Shown here piece after piece: positions 41,327 to 50,557 of a stretch of 53,194 nucleotides of DNA. The stretch's first letter is position 1. Each line of letters begins with the position of its first letter. Below the pieces are notes generated by a model. The model did no database searches. It had not been told where the DNA came from and saw only the letters and a program-made list of their open reading frames with translations. A program made the position numbers and the translations under genes. This DNA is from Algoriphagus aestuarii (GTDB taxonomy: Bacteria; Bacteroidota; Bacteroidia; Cytophagales; Cyclobacteriaceae): positions 1-53,194 of the forward strand of contig JAFIDK010000012.1 of the NCBI GenBank assembly GCA_017051695.1, read 5' to 3'.

Positions 41327-42688
41327 ATGAAAAATACAAGATACCTGCTTTGCCTTTTGGGGTTGGCATTGATCCTGGGCAGCTGTTCAGAATTTTTGGA
41401 TAGCAAACCCAATAAGAATTTGGTTGTTCCGAAAACCCTGGATGATTTTCAGGGGCTTTTGGATGCCGAACTGAATGGGATGAACGTGGTTCCCATGGGG
41501 GGCTTTGTGAGTTCCGATGATGCCTATTTTGGTCCGGGTTTGTTGGCAAGACTTTCATTCAATCAGGAGGCTATTTACTTCTGGAGAAAGGAAATCTATT
41601 TGCCGGACGAGAACGATGCCAACTGGAGCTATCCCTATCAGAAAATATTTTATGCCAATGTGGTATTGGATGGCTTGAAATCCTTTAGTCCAAAATCTGA
41701 AATAGAAAGGCAACGCATGCTGGAATTGGAGTCATCTGCAAAGTTTTACAGGGCGATGGGACATTTTGAAGTGCTGATGCTTTTTGCAGAGCCCTTTGAT
41801 CCGAGTATTGAGGGACAGTTGGGTATTCCGATCCGCTTGAGTTCGGATATCAATGTAAAGTCGGGCAGGGCAACGATGAAAGAAAGCTTTGCCCAGATTG
41901 TTTCCGATCTGGAGGAGGGAATGGACAACCTACCGGTAAAGGCAGATATCCCGAGTAGACCTTCGCAGTGGGCTGCCAATGCCATGCTCGGCAGGGTTTA
42001 TTTGACGATGCATGCTTTTGGAGAATCCTTTGAGGCCAGCAGCAATGCGTTAGCCATCGACGATGAATTGATGGATTATAATGAACTGGATTCAAGTTTG
42101 AATTATTCTTTTGAGGTGATGCATCCTGAGACGGTCTTTTATGGCAGACAGCTTACATCCACTTTTACTGGCAATGCGGAAAACTATGTGAATCCGGAGC
42201 TGCTGGGATTATATGATTCTCTGGACCTGAGGCCGTTTTTCTTTTTCAAGCAGAGTTCGGGGCCAGAGCGGTTTATTTTCCGGGGTAATTATACAGGGGA
42301 TTTTTATCAATTTGGGGGAATCGCCACAGATGAGGTTTTATTGAACCTTGCGGAGGCAGGAGCTAGGTCAGGACATGAAGCAGAAGCCAATGAAGCTCTG
42401 AAATATTTATTGGAAAACAGAATGGCAGAAGGGTTTCAGTTGGAGGAGGATCTGACAGGGGAGGAACTAATGGAATTGATACTGCTGGAACGAAGAAAGG
42501 AGCTTTTGTTCAGGGATATCAGATGGATGGATCTGAAGCGGCACAATCTATATCCTGCCTATGAAACTACCTTGACCCGGGAATTCAATGAGGAGGATGC
42601 TGTTCTTCCACCCAATAGTTCCCGCTATGCATTTGAAATTCCTCCATTGGAAATGCAATTGAACCCTATGACGCAAAATGAACGCTGA
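41327..42688 (+). CDS. SusD/RagB-family nutrient-binding lipoprotein
   Basis: 453 residues from the ATG at 41327, which gives a proper lipoprotein signal with lipobox LGSC (about 17-20). An in-frame ATG at 41207 would add 40 residues before the signal and is unlikely. Family features: SKPNKNLVVPKTLDDFQGLLD near the start, TPR-like helices in the middle (QWAANAMLGRVYLTM), and the C-terminal LNLAEAGARSG, RRKELLFRDIRWMDLKR and Q-rich PPLEMQLNP end. It caps the SusC barrel on the cell surface and captures the ligand. A perfect terminator follows and closes the three-gene operon. Confidence 0.92.
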   Translation: MKNTRYLLCLLGLALILGSCSEFLDSKPNKNLVVPKTLDDFQGLLDAELNGMNVVPMGGFVSSDDAYFGPGLLARLSFNQEAIYFWRKEIYLPDENDANWSYPYQKIFYANVVLDGLKSFSPKSEIERQRMLELESSAKFYRAMGHFEVLMLFAEPFDPSIEGQLGIPIRLSSDINVKSGRATMKESFAQIVSDLEEGMDNLPVKADIPSRPSQWAANAMLGRVYLTMHAFGESFEASSNALAIDDELMDYNELDSSLNYSFEVMHPETVFYGRQLTSTFTGNAENYVNPELLGLYDSLDLRPFFFFKQSSGPERFIFRGNYTGDFYQFGGIATDEVLLNLAEAGARSGHEAEANEALKYLLENRMAEGFQLEEDLTGEELMELILLERRKELLFRDIRWMDLKRHNLYPAYETTLTREFNEEDAVLPPNSSRYAFEIPPLEMQLNPMTQNER

Positions 42689-42756
42689 TTGGTAGGGGTA
42701 AGGGAAGGGTTTTTGTTATTTTTTGCAACCCGTCAAATCACAATTTTAGGGTTGTG

Positions 42757-42790
42757 GAGCTGTGGATTTCGGTTCACAGCTCTTTTTTTT
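42757..42790 (+). terminator. Intrinsic terminator of the SusCD operon
   Basis: Perfect 8-bp stem GAGCTGTG/CACAGCTC with a 10-base loop and eight T residues. Confidence 0.9.
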
Positions 42791-42997
42791 GTTGGGTAGT
42801 GGTAGGTGTTTTAAGGCTATGAATTCAGTAAGACCTTGAAGGTTTATTCGTATTTATATTTCGTTTTCAGTAAAAATATTCAAAGTCCGAAAGATTGGAT
42901 TGACGAAATTCTTAAATTAGATTTCATTATAACTTTTTCCCTGTGGACAAAGAGAATATTTACGCAATAGACAAATAGGACTGGCGTTTATACAAAT

Positions 42998-43006
42998 GTT
43001 AGCAGG
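42998..43006. repeat. Left arm GTTAGCAGG of a gene-flanking inverted repeat
   Basis: Its exact reverse complement CCTGCTAAC is at 43851-43859, over the 3' end of the gene at 43031-43858. It lies 25 bases before that gene's start. GTTAGC/GCTAAC pairs resemble integron recombination core sites. Confidence 0.4.
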
Positions 43007-43030
43007 TATTGACCGAACTTCCTCTTACTT

Positions 43031-43858
43031 ATGAGAAATGAAAGATTTGACTTTCTTTATCTTCCTAAGAAATTTCAACGACAACACAAGTCATGTGAAT
43101 TTTTGCTCTACCAAATCGAAGACTTTGTTGTCAAAGATGACTATAAGAAGTTAAGAGTTCAAAGCTTACAGTTCACAAAAGAACCTGACTTTATTGAAGG
43201 GGAACATATTCTTGATTATTTACTCCGTTCTGGGGAGCATGATAAACACAGCGAGATACTTACAAGCAATATATTAAATGCTCTCATAGCTGATATTTGT
43301 GAGTTTATTCAGATTGCATTATTTGCCTCATTGCAAAAGAGGCTAACAGTCACGTTTGCACTTATAAGAAAGCCGTTCGTGTATAATTTGCTGGTGGTTT
43401 TGCGGCTGTACTTTACGAGCGACTTTCTGGACAGGTTTAACAATGAAGAAAAGTTTGACACGGCAAAACTCACGGAAGATGACATCAAAGTATTGCTCAA
43501 GATTTCAGAGGAGGTACTGTTTTCTAAATCCATTAAAGCAGATGACATTTATAACATAGTCTTCAACCCTGCAAGCGCTGACAGCATCAAGAATATGTCG
43601 AACAAAGCACTTCATCCATCTACAACGCAGAATAAAAACAATCTGACTGAAATTCAAAATCTAAATTTCGTTTTTAGTACAGAACAGAGCATAGAAACTC
43701 AGTGGGACTACCTTTATCGCAAGCTGCCGTTGATTCTATTGTACTTGAATGAAGTATTGGAGTTTATTGTATTTGACCACCTCAAAGTGGACGATGGAAA
43801 ATATTCAGAACGGTTGATTGAAAGGGCTGAGTTTTTTAAAAACAACAACGCCTGCTAA
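43031..43858 (+). CDS. Hypothetical protein in a cassette-like unit
   Basis: 275 residues, mostly helical. No signal peptide. Central hydrophobic stretch FIQIALFASLQKRLTVTFALIRKPFVYNLLVVLRLYF, then NKALHPSTT, a motif reminiscent of HEPN/DUF5677-like proteins, and a helical end EVLEFIVFDHLKVDDGKYSERLIERAEFF. I do not recognise the family with certainty. The gene is alone, has no clear promoter, and is bracketed by GTTAGCAGG and CCTGCTAAC followed by a large hairpin, the geometry of a mobile gene cassette. The IS91-type element lies just to its right. Confidence 0.65.
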   Translation: MRNERFDFLYLPKKFQRQHKSCEFLLYQIEDFVVKDDYKKLRVQSLQFTKEPDFIEGEHILDYLLRSGEHDKHSEILTSNILNALIADICEFIQIALFASLQKRLTVTFALIRKPFVYNLLVVLRLYFTSDFLDRFNNEEKFDTAKLTEDDIKVLLKISEEVLFSKSIKADDIYNIVFNPASADSIKNMSNKALHPSTTQNKNNLTEIQNLNFVFSTEQSIETQWDYLYRKLPLILLYLNEVLEFIVFDHLKVDDGKYSERLIERAEFFKNNNAC

Positions 43859-43907
43859 CAACTAGGTTTTCGTCGCGTGCGTAGCACGAACGATGAAACC
43901 GATGTTG
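43859..43907. repeat. attC-like large hairpin after the cassette-like gene
   Basis: CAAC at 43859 pairs with GTTG at 43904-43907. Inside are GGTTT/AAACC, CGTCG/CGATG-like pairs and a perfect CGTGC-GTA-GCACG tip. The imperfect 49-base hairpin follows CCTGCTAAC directly. Size and shape fit an integron-type attC site, but the core sequences do not match the RYYYAAC/GTTRRRY consensus exactly. Confidence 0.45.
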
Positions 43908-44036
43908 CACGGAACCGGTGAGGTTCTTATGGGGATTGAGTCGAGATTTTTTGAAGGAAACGAGGTGTCCAATTAGTTTAAAAAGTAATACCTGTCAGAA
44001 GATTCGGTATTTATTCAAAAAGAGTTTTAATGTTTT

Positions 44037-44070
44037 AGCCTTTCCAATGCCTTTTGGAGGGGCTTTTTTA
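44037..44070 (+). terminator. Terminator-like hairpin
   Basis: AGCC at 44037-44040 pairs with GGCT at 44061-44064 around an inner CCA/TTGG helix, followed by TTTTTT. It lies between the cassette-like gene and the 3' end of the IS91-type transposase. Confidence 0.45.
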
Positions 44071-44111
44071 TTACATGGGCATAGGTTTCCTAGCCCGAGT
44101 AAAATCAGGAA

Positions 44112-45233
44112 CTAAAATTGGATTGTGACAGTAGAAAAGACGGCCTTTGGAGGGCCACGCTTGGGCAGGCGCTGTATGCTTACCATGGTTTCCTTCTGGC
44201 AGCAGGAGCAGTATCGTGGTTTATAGGTCTCCAGAATGCGGGGCTCTTTTTCTGGAATCGGAATTCCAAGTTCCTGATGAATGAGTGGTATCGTGATCAG
44301 CTTGGATGAACTTGCCAATATCCCGAAGTGCCGGATCCGAACCAGCCCTTTGGGTAAAATATGCATGGAAAACCTTCTGATAAACTCCAGATTATCCAGA
44401 GTCATTTCCAGCTTCTGAGCGCCTTGACGATAATCCTTGTAACTGAATGAAGTACGCTTTTGGTCAATGTCCAGTATACGATGGTTGGAGATGGCGACCT
44501 TGTGGGTGTATCTACCTAGATATTCCAGCACTGCCTTGGGATGTCCGAACGGCCGTTTGGCATATACCACCCATTCTTTTTGGAACAAAGCATTGATCAG
44601 TTCCTTATCGGGATTGATTCTGGATTTTAGTGCTTTTACATACTTGGCTCTGAATACTTTGCTCATAGCCATCACCGGAAAGAGGTACTTGCCTTTGCTT
44701 TTGGCTGTTTTCCACTTTTGGTATTTTGTCAATCCACCTCCCGGTACGATGCAGTGCAGATGGGGATGAAAGGATATCGTCTGTCCCCAAGTATGGAGAA
44801 TGGCGATCATTCCCGGTTTTGCGCCCAGATGCTTGGGGTCTTTGGCAAAACATGCTACCGTCTGCCAAGACGCTTCAAACAGGCTGTCATAGACAGCTTT
44901 GGGCTGGTGCAATGCCAGTTGATTTAAGGTGTCCGGCAAAGTGAATACCACATGAAAATAGGGAACGGGAAGCAACTCGGCTTCGCGCTTGGCGATCCAA
45001 TCCTCCCTGTTTTTGCCCTGGCACTTGGGGCAATGTCTGTTTCGACAACTGTTATAACTGATACGTATCGAGCCACAGTCTGTACAGGCATCCACATGTC
45101 CACCCAGATCAGCAGTACGGCAGCGTTTCAGCGCCGATAAGGTCCGCAACTGCCAGCTATTGATATGTGGGTGCTTTTCCACCTCTGCCCAGTGTTGCTT
45201 GAGCACATGGGCCACTTCAAAGCGTGCTTTCAC
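44112..45233 (-). CDS. IS91-family transposase (zinc-binding, HUH relaxase type)
   Basis: 373 residues from a GTG start that overlaps the recombinase stop by four bases (GTGA). Residues 50-71 have the zinc-binding cysteines (CTDCGS, NSCRNRHCPKCQ). The HUH metal site is HPHLH at 156-160. The catalytic tyrosine region YLGRYTHKVAISNHR is near 240. A second cysteine cluster, YCSCCQ, is near the end. Such enzymes nick one strand and transpose by rolling circle, sometimes carrying neighbouring genes. The frame is intact and family length is normal, so the transposase itself may be active. Confidence 0.92.
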   Translation of the reverse strand: MKARFEVAHVLKQHWAEVEKHPHINSWQLRTLSALKRCRTADLGGHVDACTDCGSIRISYNSCRNRHCPKCQGKNREDWIAKREAELLPVPYFHVVFTLPDTLNQLALHQPKAVYDSLFEASWQTVACFAKDPKHLGAKPGMIAILHTWGQTISFHPHLHCIVPGGGLTKYQKWKTAKSKGKYLFPVMAMSKVFRAKYVKALKSRINPDKELINALFQKEWVVYAKRPFGHPKAVLEYLGRYTHKVAISNHRILDIDQKRTSFSYKDYRQGAQKLEMTLDNLEFIRRFSMHILPKGLVRIRHFGILASSSKLITIPLIHQELGIPIPEKEPRILETYKPRYCSCCQKETMVSIQRLPKRGPPKAVFSTVTIQF

Positions 45234-46157
45234 TTTCTGGACAGGTAGAGTCTGTCCAGGGGACTAAAGGCACGGCATTTTTCTGTCTGGGCGACATGCA
45301 GGTAGATCATCGTGGTGTCGATGCATTCGTGTCCCAGCAAATCTTTAATGGTCAGAATGTCCAGACCCTCTTCCAGCAGGTGGGTGGCATACGTGTGCCG
45401 CAACGTGTGGACGTTCATCGGCTTAAGGATACCTGCTTTCTTTTTGGCTTCATTCACCGCCCATTGCACCCCACGTTGGGAATACCTCCCGTCAAAGTCC
45501 CCTCCGGCACGACCGATGATCTGTTCCCCTTTGCTGTTGAACAGCCACTCAAGGGGCTGTTCGGCTTCCAGGTAAGTCTTAATGCCACGGATCAGTAAAT
45601 CAGACAGCGGAACGTAGCGGTCTTTCTTTCCCTTGCCATCCTTTACGTGAAGCATCTTTCTGTCAAAATCCAGATCGGCAATCTTCAGGTTCCTGACCTC
45701 AAAACAGCGAAGTCCACAGCCGTAAAGCAGGGCTATCAGAACGCGGTGTTTTAGAAGTTTGGGAGCTTTAAGAAGTCTTCGGACTTCTTCCTTACTCAGT
45801 ACAATGGGAAGTCTTTTACTCCGCTTAATGGTCGGAAGCTCGATCCGCTTATCCTTCATCCCCTCAATGCGGTAGGCAAACCTTAGGGCATAAACGGTAA
45901 ACTTGAAATAAGCCTCTGAAGGGGTGTTGTGGCTCCGCTTGACCAGATGCAGGTAATCGTTGATCCGGTCAGGGTCCACTTCTGTGGGCAGTTCGTTGAA
46001 GTGGAGAGCCAGTTTGGCCAGATGTCTGGCGTAGTTGGAGAGGGTACTTTTGCTTTTGCCGGAAACGACAACTTTCTGCTCAAACTTGGCTAATAGTTCA
46101 GCAAATCCAGCTATCTTGGAACAGGCAGCCTGGAGGATGGTTTCCTTTTTTTTTCAT
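45230..46157 (-). pseudogene. Tyrosine recombinase of the IS91 element, frameshifted at an A9 tract
   Basis: The C-terminal 249 residues are open (45230-45979), with the catalytic signature arginine region GLRCFEVRNL, HTLRHTYATHLLEEG and the final tyrosine in TTMIYLHV. The N-terminal SAM-like domain continues upstream in the same frame (TILQAACSKIAGFAELLAKF, then VVVSGKSKSTLSNYARHLAKL) as far as 46140. There it loses its start. The ATG at 46157-46155 is followed by nine A residues, and eight would place it in frame as MKKKETILQ. The result is either an inactivating indel or a transcriptional-slippage site. About 309 residues would be restored. Confidence 0.75.
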
Positions 46158-46387
46158 GATTAATAAGAGTTAATGAATGATCTAAAAAGTTACCGCTTCT
46201 TGGCTGTTCTTGAAACTACCGAAGGTTTAGTGCAACACGAGTATAGCAGCAGACGGAGTGAAGTGCAAATTTGAGGCTATGTGCTTCTATTCAAGTTTAG
46301 TGCTGGCAGACAGTTTTCCGAACCCCGAATAAAAAGTAAATCCAAAAACCGTGATAGGCAATTGACCAAGACCTGAAAAGATATAAA

Positions 46388-48550
46388 ATGAATACTCACT
46401 TTAATAAGAATCAAGAGAACAAAACTCAGTCGGTTTCTGCAGATAGTCCTCAGAAACAGAGTGGTGATGAGTCTACTTTTCAGTTTGTTGACAATAGACC
46501 TGAAGCTATTGCACAAAGGAAACTACAAGACATAGCGAACAATGGCTCCCAAGCCAAACATGTGGCTCATTTGAAGGCTATGTCTGACAACTATTCTACT
46601 GAACAACTGCTGCCTGTTCAGAAAAAAGAAAATAAAACAGGTCTTCCTGATAAACTTAAATCAGGAATCGAAAACCTCTCTGGATTTTCCATGGATGATA
46701 TAAAAGTCCATTATAACTCAACTAAACCAGCACAATTACAAGCTCATGCCTATGCCCAGGGAACAGATGTGCATATTGCCTCTGGACAAGAAAAACACTT
46801 GCCTCATGAAGCTTGGCATGTGGTCCAGCAAAAACAAGGTCGAGTAAAACCGACTGTGCAGTTGAAACATAAAGTAAATGTAAATGATGATGCTGGATTG
46901 GAAAAAGAAGCGGATGATATGGGAGAGAAGGCACAGAATGTCCAATTACATCAGACTCCAAGAGATCCCTTGTCCATTCTAAAACAAAATGATCCAAATC
47001 AATCTGAAGCTGTATCTCAATTAAAGCCTATTAGGGTGGCGGTTACCGGGATTACCCATGTGGTAAAGGTAGTAAATGAAAGCATTTTTGAGGGGCAGGA
47101 AGTCCCGCCACCCTTTGGCCAAGTACAAAACAATGAGGAACTTTTCATCGACGATGACGATATATTCACTTCCCGACGAGGTCCTAACCAGGAAGTAGAA
47201 GATAATCGAGGCTCAGATGCAGAAAGAAACCCTGACCGAGATTGGTACAAAGTCCTAAAACTCAAAAATGAAAAAGTTGAGGCCAAGGATTATTACATAA
47301 GAGAGGGAACTTTTACGGCCATTAATGGGCCTGAAATGGATGAAAATTTGGATTCTGTTGAAGACTTGGTTTACCTGATGGAGCATGTCCTTCCAGGTTG
47401 GGCAAATATTCATAGAGCTATGGCAATAGAGGCGGAAGAGTTTTACGAACTGCAGGAAGCCCAGAAACCCAAGAATCCCAAAGAACAAAGAAAAACTGTT
47501 CATTTATATGGAAATGATATAGACTCAACTAGAATTGCTGACCTGTCAAATATTAAAACCGGGGGCGAAAAAGACCTGAGTTTACATCTTGGAAGTGCTA
47601 AAATGGAAACTTATGAACGTGAAGATTTCCTCCGGGTTTATCTGTCCATGGTATCTCCTCAAACGGCACAGAAGGATGTTGAAACCAATCACAGGTACAC
47701 AACTTACAAGGATGCCCACCAAGACGAAACGGGTGAAATCCTCATCTATGGAACTCAAAAATCGGGTTCTCCAGATAAGCGAAGGGCACAGGGATCATCG
47801 AACCATGATACCATGTTTTTTAATATAGGGAAACCGTTAAGGGCATACGCCTGGGCCAAAAAATATCAAGCCCAACATCCGGATTTTGCCATGCCTGTGG
47901 TGCGTTCATTTTTGACTCCCCTGAGACCAACTCTAGAGATAATGTTTGGTGCATCCACGGAGCACGACAGTAGCGCGGGCGCTCAGAATTTTAGGAATGT
48001 GGACATGGATAGGCTTGGTAACCAATTTTCCGCAGGTGGTAGTGAATTGAGTGCATTGGAAAAGTTGGCAGTAGGAGGATCTATGATCACCTATTCAGAT
48101 GATGTATCACCCTTTGATAAATTTTCAGGAAAAGTACTTTCGCTATCGGCATTGGCTGAAGAGACCGGCGTTCCGGACAAAGTGCTGAAATCAGCTTTGC
48201 TCACAGACGAAAAATCTTTTCGATCAACATTTATAGGTAGAAATATTACTGAAGTTGAAAAGAATAAACTCGATGATCCGAACTTTATGGGAACAGCTCC
48301 TCCAAAAAAGCGTGCTGAGATTGCGAAGTCCATTGCCAATAAAGCTATGGAAGGAGCAGTTAAAAAAAGACCTAGTTCGATGGTAGCTGATGAATTGCAA
48401 GTAGTATATGCCTGTTGGAAAGGTAATAAAGTCCTTTTACCTACAGGAGCCACCCTGCCTGATAACCGGCAGGAAGTTGTTAGAGAATTTCTTAATAAGG
48501 AAGGATATAGCACAGAATTGATTGATCAATTTATTCAGGAAAAAATGTGA
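46388..48550 (+). CDS. Large protein with eCIS-core (DUF4157) domain, probable secreted effector
   Basis: 720 residues. Residues 86-150 are the DUF4157 module: LKSGIENLSGFSMDDIKVHYNS, then AYAQGTDVHIASGQEKHLPHEAWHVVQQ, with a metalloprotease-like HEAWH at 140-144. Residues 1-80 are Gln/Ser/Asn-rich and disordered-looking. Residues 200-720 are a long unrecognised region with HLYGNDIDSTRIADLS, GSSNHDTMFFNIGKPLRAYAWAKKYQ and a helical C-terminus. DUF4157 proteins are usually cargo or core parts of extracellular contractile injection systems or polymorphic toxins. No injection-system gene and no obvious immunity gene adjoins, so this is an orphan effector. The C-terminal activity cannot be named. 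Confidence 0.75.
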   Translation: MNTHFNKNQENKTQSVSADSPQKQSGDESTFQFVDNRPEAIAQRKLQDIANNGSQAKHVAHLKAMSDNYSTEQLLPVQKKENKTGLPDKLKSGIENLSGFSMDDIKVHYNSTKPAQLQAHAYAQGTDVHIASGQEKHLPHEAWHVVQQKQGRVKPTVQLKHKVNVNDDAGLEKEADDMGEKAQNVQLHQTPRDPLSILKQNDPNQSEAVSQLKPIRVAVTGITHVVKVVNESIFEGQEVPPPFGQVQNNEELFIDDDDIFTSRRGPNQEVEDNRGSDAERNPDRDWYKVLKLKNEKVEAKDYYIREGTFTAINGPEMDENLDSVEDLVYLMEHVLPGWANIHRAMAIEAEEFYELQEAQKPKNPKEQRKTVHLYGNDIDSTRIADLSNIKTGGEKDLSLHLGSAKMETYEREDFLRVYLSMVSPQTAQKDVETNHRYTTYKDAHQDETGEILIYGTQKSGSPDKRRAQGSSNHDTMFFNIGKPLRAYAWAKKYQAQHPDFAMPVVRSFLTPLRPTLEIMFGASTEHDSSAGAQNFRNVDMDRLGNQFSAGGSELSALEKLAVGGSMITYSDDVSPFDKFSGKVLSLSALAEETGVPDKVLKSALLTDEKSFRSTFIGRNITEVEKNKLDDPNFMGTAPPKKRAEIAKSIANKAMEGAVKKRPSSMVADELQVVYACWKGNKVLLPTGATLPDNRQEVVREFLNKEGYSTELIDQFIQEKM

Positions 48551-48820
48551 TTAAGGACATGAGGATTCAAAAACAGTTATTTGTTAAGAAGAAGCAGTTT
48601 GGGGTGTTGTTCATACTATGTCAATAAGGTGGAACCAAGACAGCAAACCTATATAATCTAGAGTCACATATGGTTGAAATCAACCCCTGTTGTATAGAAG
48701 CTATACTTACCTATGGAAAGAATAAGAATAACATAAGTATAGTAAAATAGCATAAAACAAGCCTCAAACTGTCTTGAAACACACTTTAGCCAATCTTTAT
48801 GGTTAATTAAAAGAAATAAA

Positions 48821-49816
48821 ATGCCAATCGATAGAAGACAATTTAAGGGGACTTCAATTTTTGTGATGGTTAAAGAGCAAATAAGAATGCAGTTTTCTGA
48901 ATTCAAAGAATTCGTAGATGAGGTGTCAACTGATTTGCAATTGAAAGTAAAAAAAGTAGATGCAGATTATAAGACAATTTTAGAATCTGATCCTGAAAGC
49001 GAAGATTTAATTTTTCTAATTGAAGATTACAGGAAGTACCAAGAAATGCATTCAAAGTTTCTTTTCAATCCAATGCTTTTATCAATATATGGATACTTTG
49101 AAATTTGGCTAAAAAAAGTTTGTGACTATAATCATGGAAAAAGATTTTCGAATATCACAGTTTCCGATTTGGCAGGTCAGAATTACATTGAAAGGAGTAG
49201 GATATATTTAGAGAAAGTAGCTGAAATCAGCCTTGATGATTTAACCGAAGAATGGACGAGAATCAAACAAATTCAAAACATTAGAAATTTAATCGCTCAT
49301 AATTTCTCGAATGTGATAAAAAACTCAGCTCGTCCGGTTAATGAACAATCGTTTTTTCAACTACTTAAAAATGAACAATACATTTACTTGGATGAGCAAT
49401 TTGGGGATTTCTACATCGAAGACAAGAGATTCATTCATGATGTAGTAGACCTAATGCAAAAATATCTGTTTGGTGTTATAGACAAAGTTGCTCAAATCCA
49501 AGTGAAAGCAAAAAATACAACCCTCCCTTACGATATGGGGAAATGGGGAATTGAAAAAACTGAAGCCCTTTTATTGGAAGTAATAAGTGGACTTGAAATT
49601 TTAGATAATTACGAAAAGAGAGATGATGAACATAGATTGGAAGATACTCTTTTCAATGTTCGAAATCTAATTGGTGAAATGAGTTGGAATTTGACGAAAA
49701 TGTATTCCTTCTTCACAAATGGGAAATGGGGAAAAAAAGACAAAGACTTGATTGTAATTGAAAGAAAGGAAGGGTTAGAAAAATTGAAAAAATATTATAC
49801 AAACAAACATAATTGA
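48821..49816 (+). CDS. HEPN-like protein
   Basis: 331 residues as drawn. Internal starts at 48866 (MVKEQ) or 48887 (MQFSEF) look equally good. It is helical throughout. IQNIRNLIAHNF holds R155 and H160, the R-x4-H motif of HEPN domains, preceded by LLSIYGYFEIWLKKVCD, the first helices of that fold. The C-terminal third is a second helical region rich in Glu and Lys. It is the first of four accessory genes in the same direction. An RNase role is suggested by the motif only. Confidence 0.6.
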   Translation: MPIDRRQFKGTSIFVMVKEQIRMQFSEFKEFVDEVSTDLQLKVKKVDADYKTILESDPESEDLIFLIEDYRKYQEMHSKFLFNPMLLSIYGYFEIWLKKVCDYNHGKRFSNITVSDLAGQNYIERSRIYLEKVAEISLDDLTEEWTRIKQIQNIRNLIAHNFSNVIKNSARPVNEQSFFQLLKNEQYIYLDEQFGDFYIEDKRFIHDVVDLMQKYLFGVIDKVAQIQVKAKNTTLPYDMGKWGIEKTEALLLEVISGLEILDNYEKRDDEHRLEDTLFNVRNLIGEMSWNLTKMYSFFTNGKWGKKDKDLIVIERKEGLEKLKKYYTNKHN

Positions 49817-49958
49817 AGGAGTACAAATTGTATACGAATTGATTTTCAGAAGAAGAGCATTAGTTGTATCTCTAAGTTTGTATCCCACATAAACTTTTTG
49901 ATTGTGAGCTGCTTGAAGCTTACAATCTACTACATCTCATTTTTTAAATTGACCTACG

Positions 49959-50393
49959 ATGTATCAAGGAAGCCCTACAGGAGGAATGAAGTTCTATGAG
50001 TTACTTATGGAATCAGAAGAATTCACATCCGCATTGGGAAAAGTTACTTTAGCATCAGGAAAACTTGAAGCTGAATTAATTATACTTCTAACAAAAAATG
50101 GAGTTAAAGGGGATTATAACAAAGCAACCCTTGGGAAATTAATTAGCATTGGAATAAAGAATAATTTATTTGATCAAAATATGATTATCTCTTTACAGCA
50201 AATATCTAAACAAAGGAATTACATAACTCACAATATTTACGCTCTCTTTACGGATTTAATAGATGAAACAATTTTAGAAAGAAATAATCTTTTAGATTCC
50301 GATGTGTATTTGTATGTAGAAAGAGCTTGGCAGCTTCAAGAAAATTTAGACGGAGTTGCGGAAATTTTAAAACAAAAAAACAGGAACTGTTGA
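49959..50393 (+). CDS. Small HEPN-like protein
   Basis: 144 residues. It is a single helical domain. LGKVTLASGKLEAELIILL makes the first helices, and ISKQRNYITHNIY carries R86 and H91 in R-x4-H spacing. The size fits the minimal HEPN domain. Its neighbour upstream also has an R-x4-H protein, but a nucleotidyltransferase partner (MNT) is not present, so this is not the standard HEPN-MNT pair. The gene lies 142 bases after that neighbour. Confidence 0.6.
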   Translation: MYQGSPTGGMKFYELLMESEEFTSALGKVTLASGKLEAELIILLTKNGVKGDYNKATLGKLISIGIKNNLFDQNMIISLQQISKQRNYITHNIYALFTDLIDETILERNNLLDSDVYLYVERAWQLQENLDGVAEILKQKNRNC

Positions 50394-50557
50394 TAAAAAC
50401 TATACATAACACCGTAAAAACGGAATTACATCTGAATCAACTTCAATTGAATGCACCTGGATTTGCTATAATCGTTTCCACCCTAAAAATTAAAGGAAAT
50501 TACTGATAACTGACTGTCATAAGTTGCATATAGTACTTTTTCAAATGAAATTAAGCC

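Larger units (their letters stand above)
42689..43030. other. Intergenic stretch between SusCD operon and cassette-like gene
   Basis: It contains the operon terminator at 42757-42790 and the left arm (GTTAGCAGG, 42998-43006) of an inverted repeat that brackets the next gene. The composition drops back to AT-rich after about 42800. No frame of note. Confidence 0.5.
44112..46157 (-). mobile_element. IS91-type element: tyrosine recombinase plus HUH transposase
   Basis: Two coupled genes on the minus strand form the Bacteroidota IS91-like pair. The composition is richer in GC than both neighbours, a sign of transfer. The exact ends are not defined, because IS91 elements lack inverted repeats and target duplications. 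The left edge probably lies between 43907 and 44110. A GGAACC at 43911, containing the GAAC type of IS91 target, is a possible border. The right edge is probably between 46158 and 46260. Confidence 0.75.

Noticed and set aside
38180-41558. Several antisense open frames inside the SusC and SusD genes
   Set aside because: They lie fully opposite strongly supported genes and have no protein-like pattern. GC-rich coding DNA commonly gives such frames.
46722-47503. Minus-strand frames within the DUF4157 gene
   Set aside because: They are antisense shadows. The plus-strand gene has clear domain motifs across the same region.
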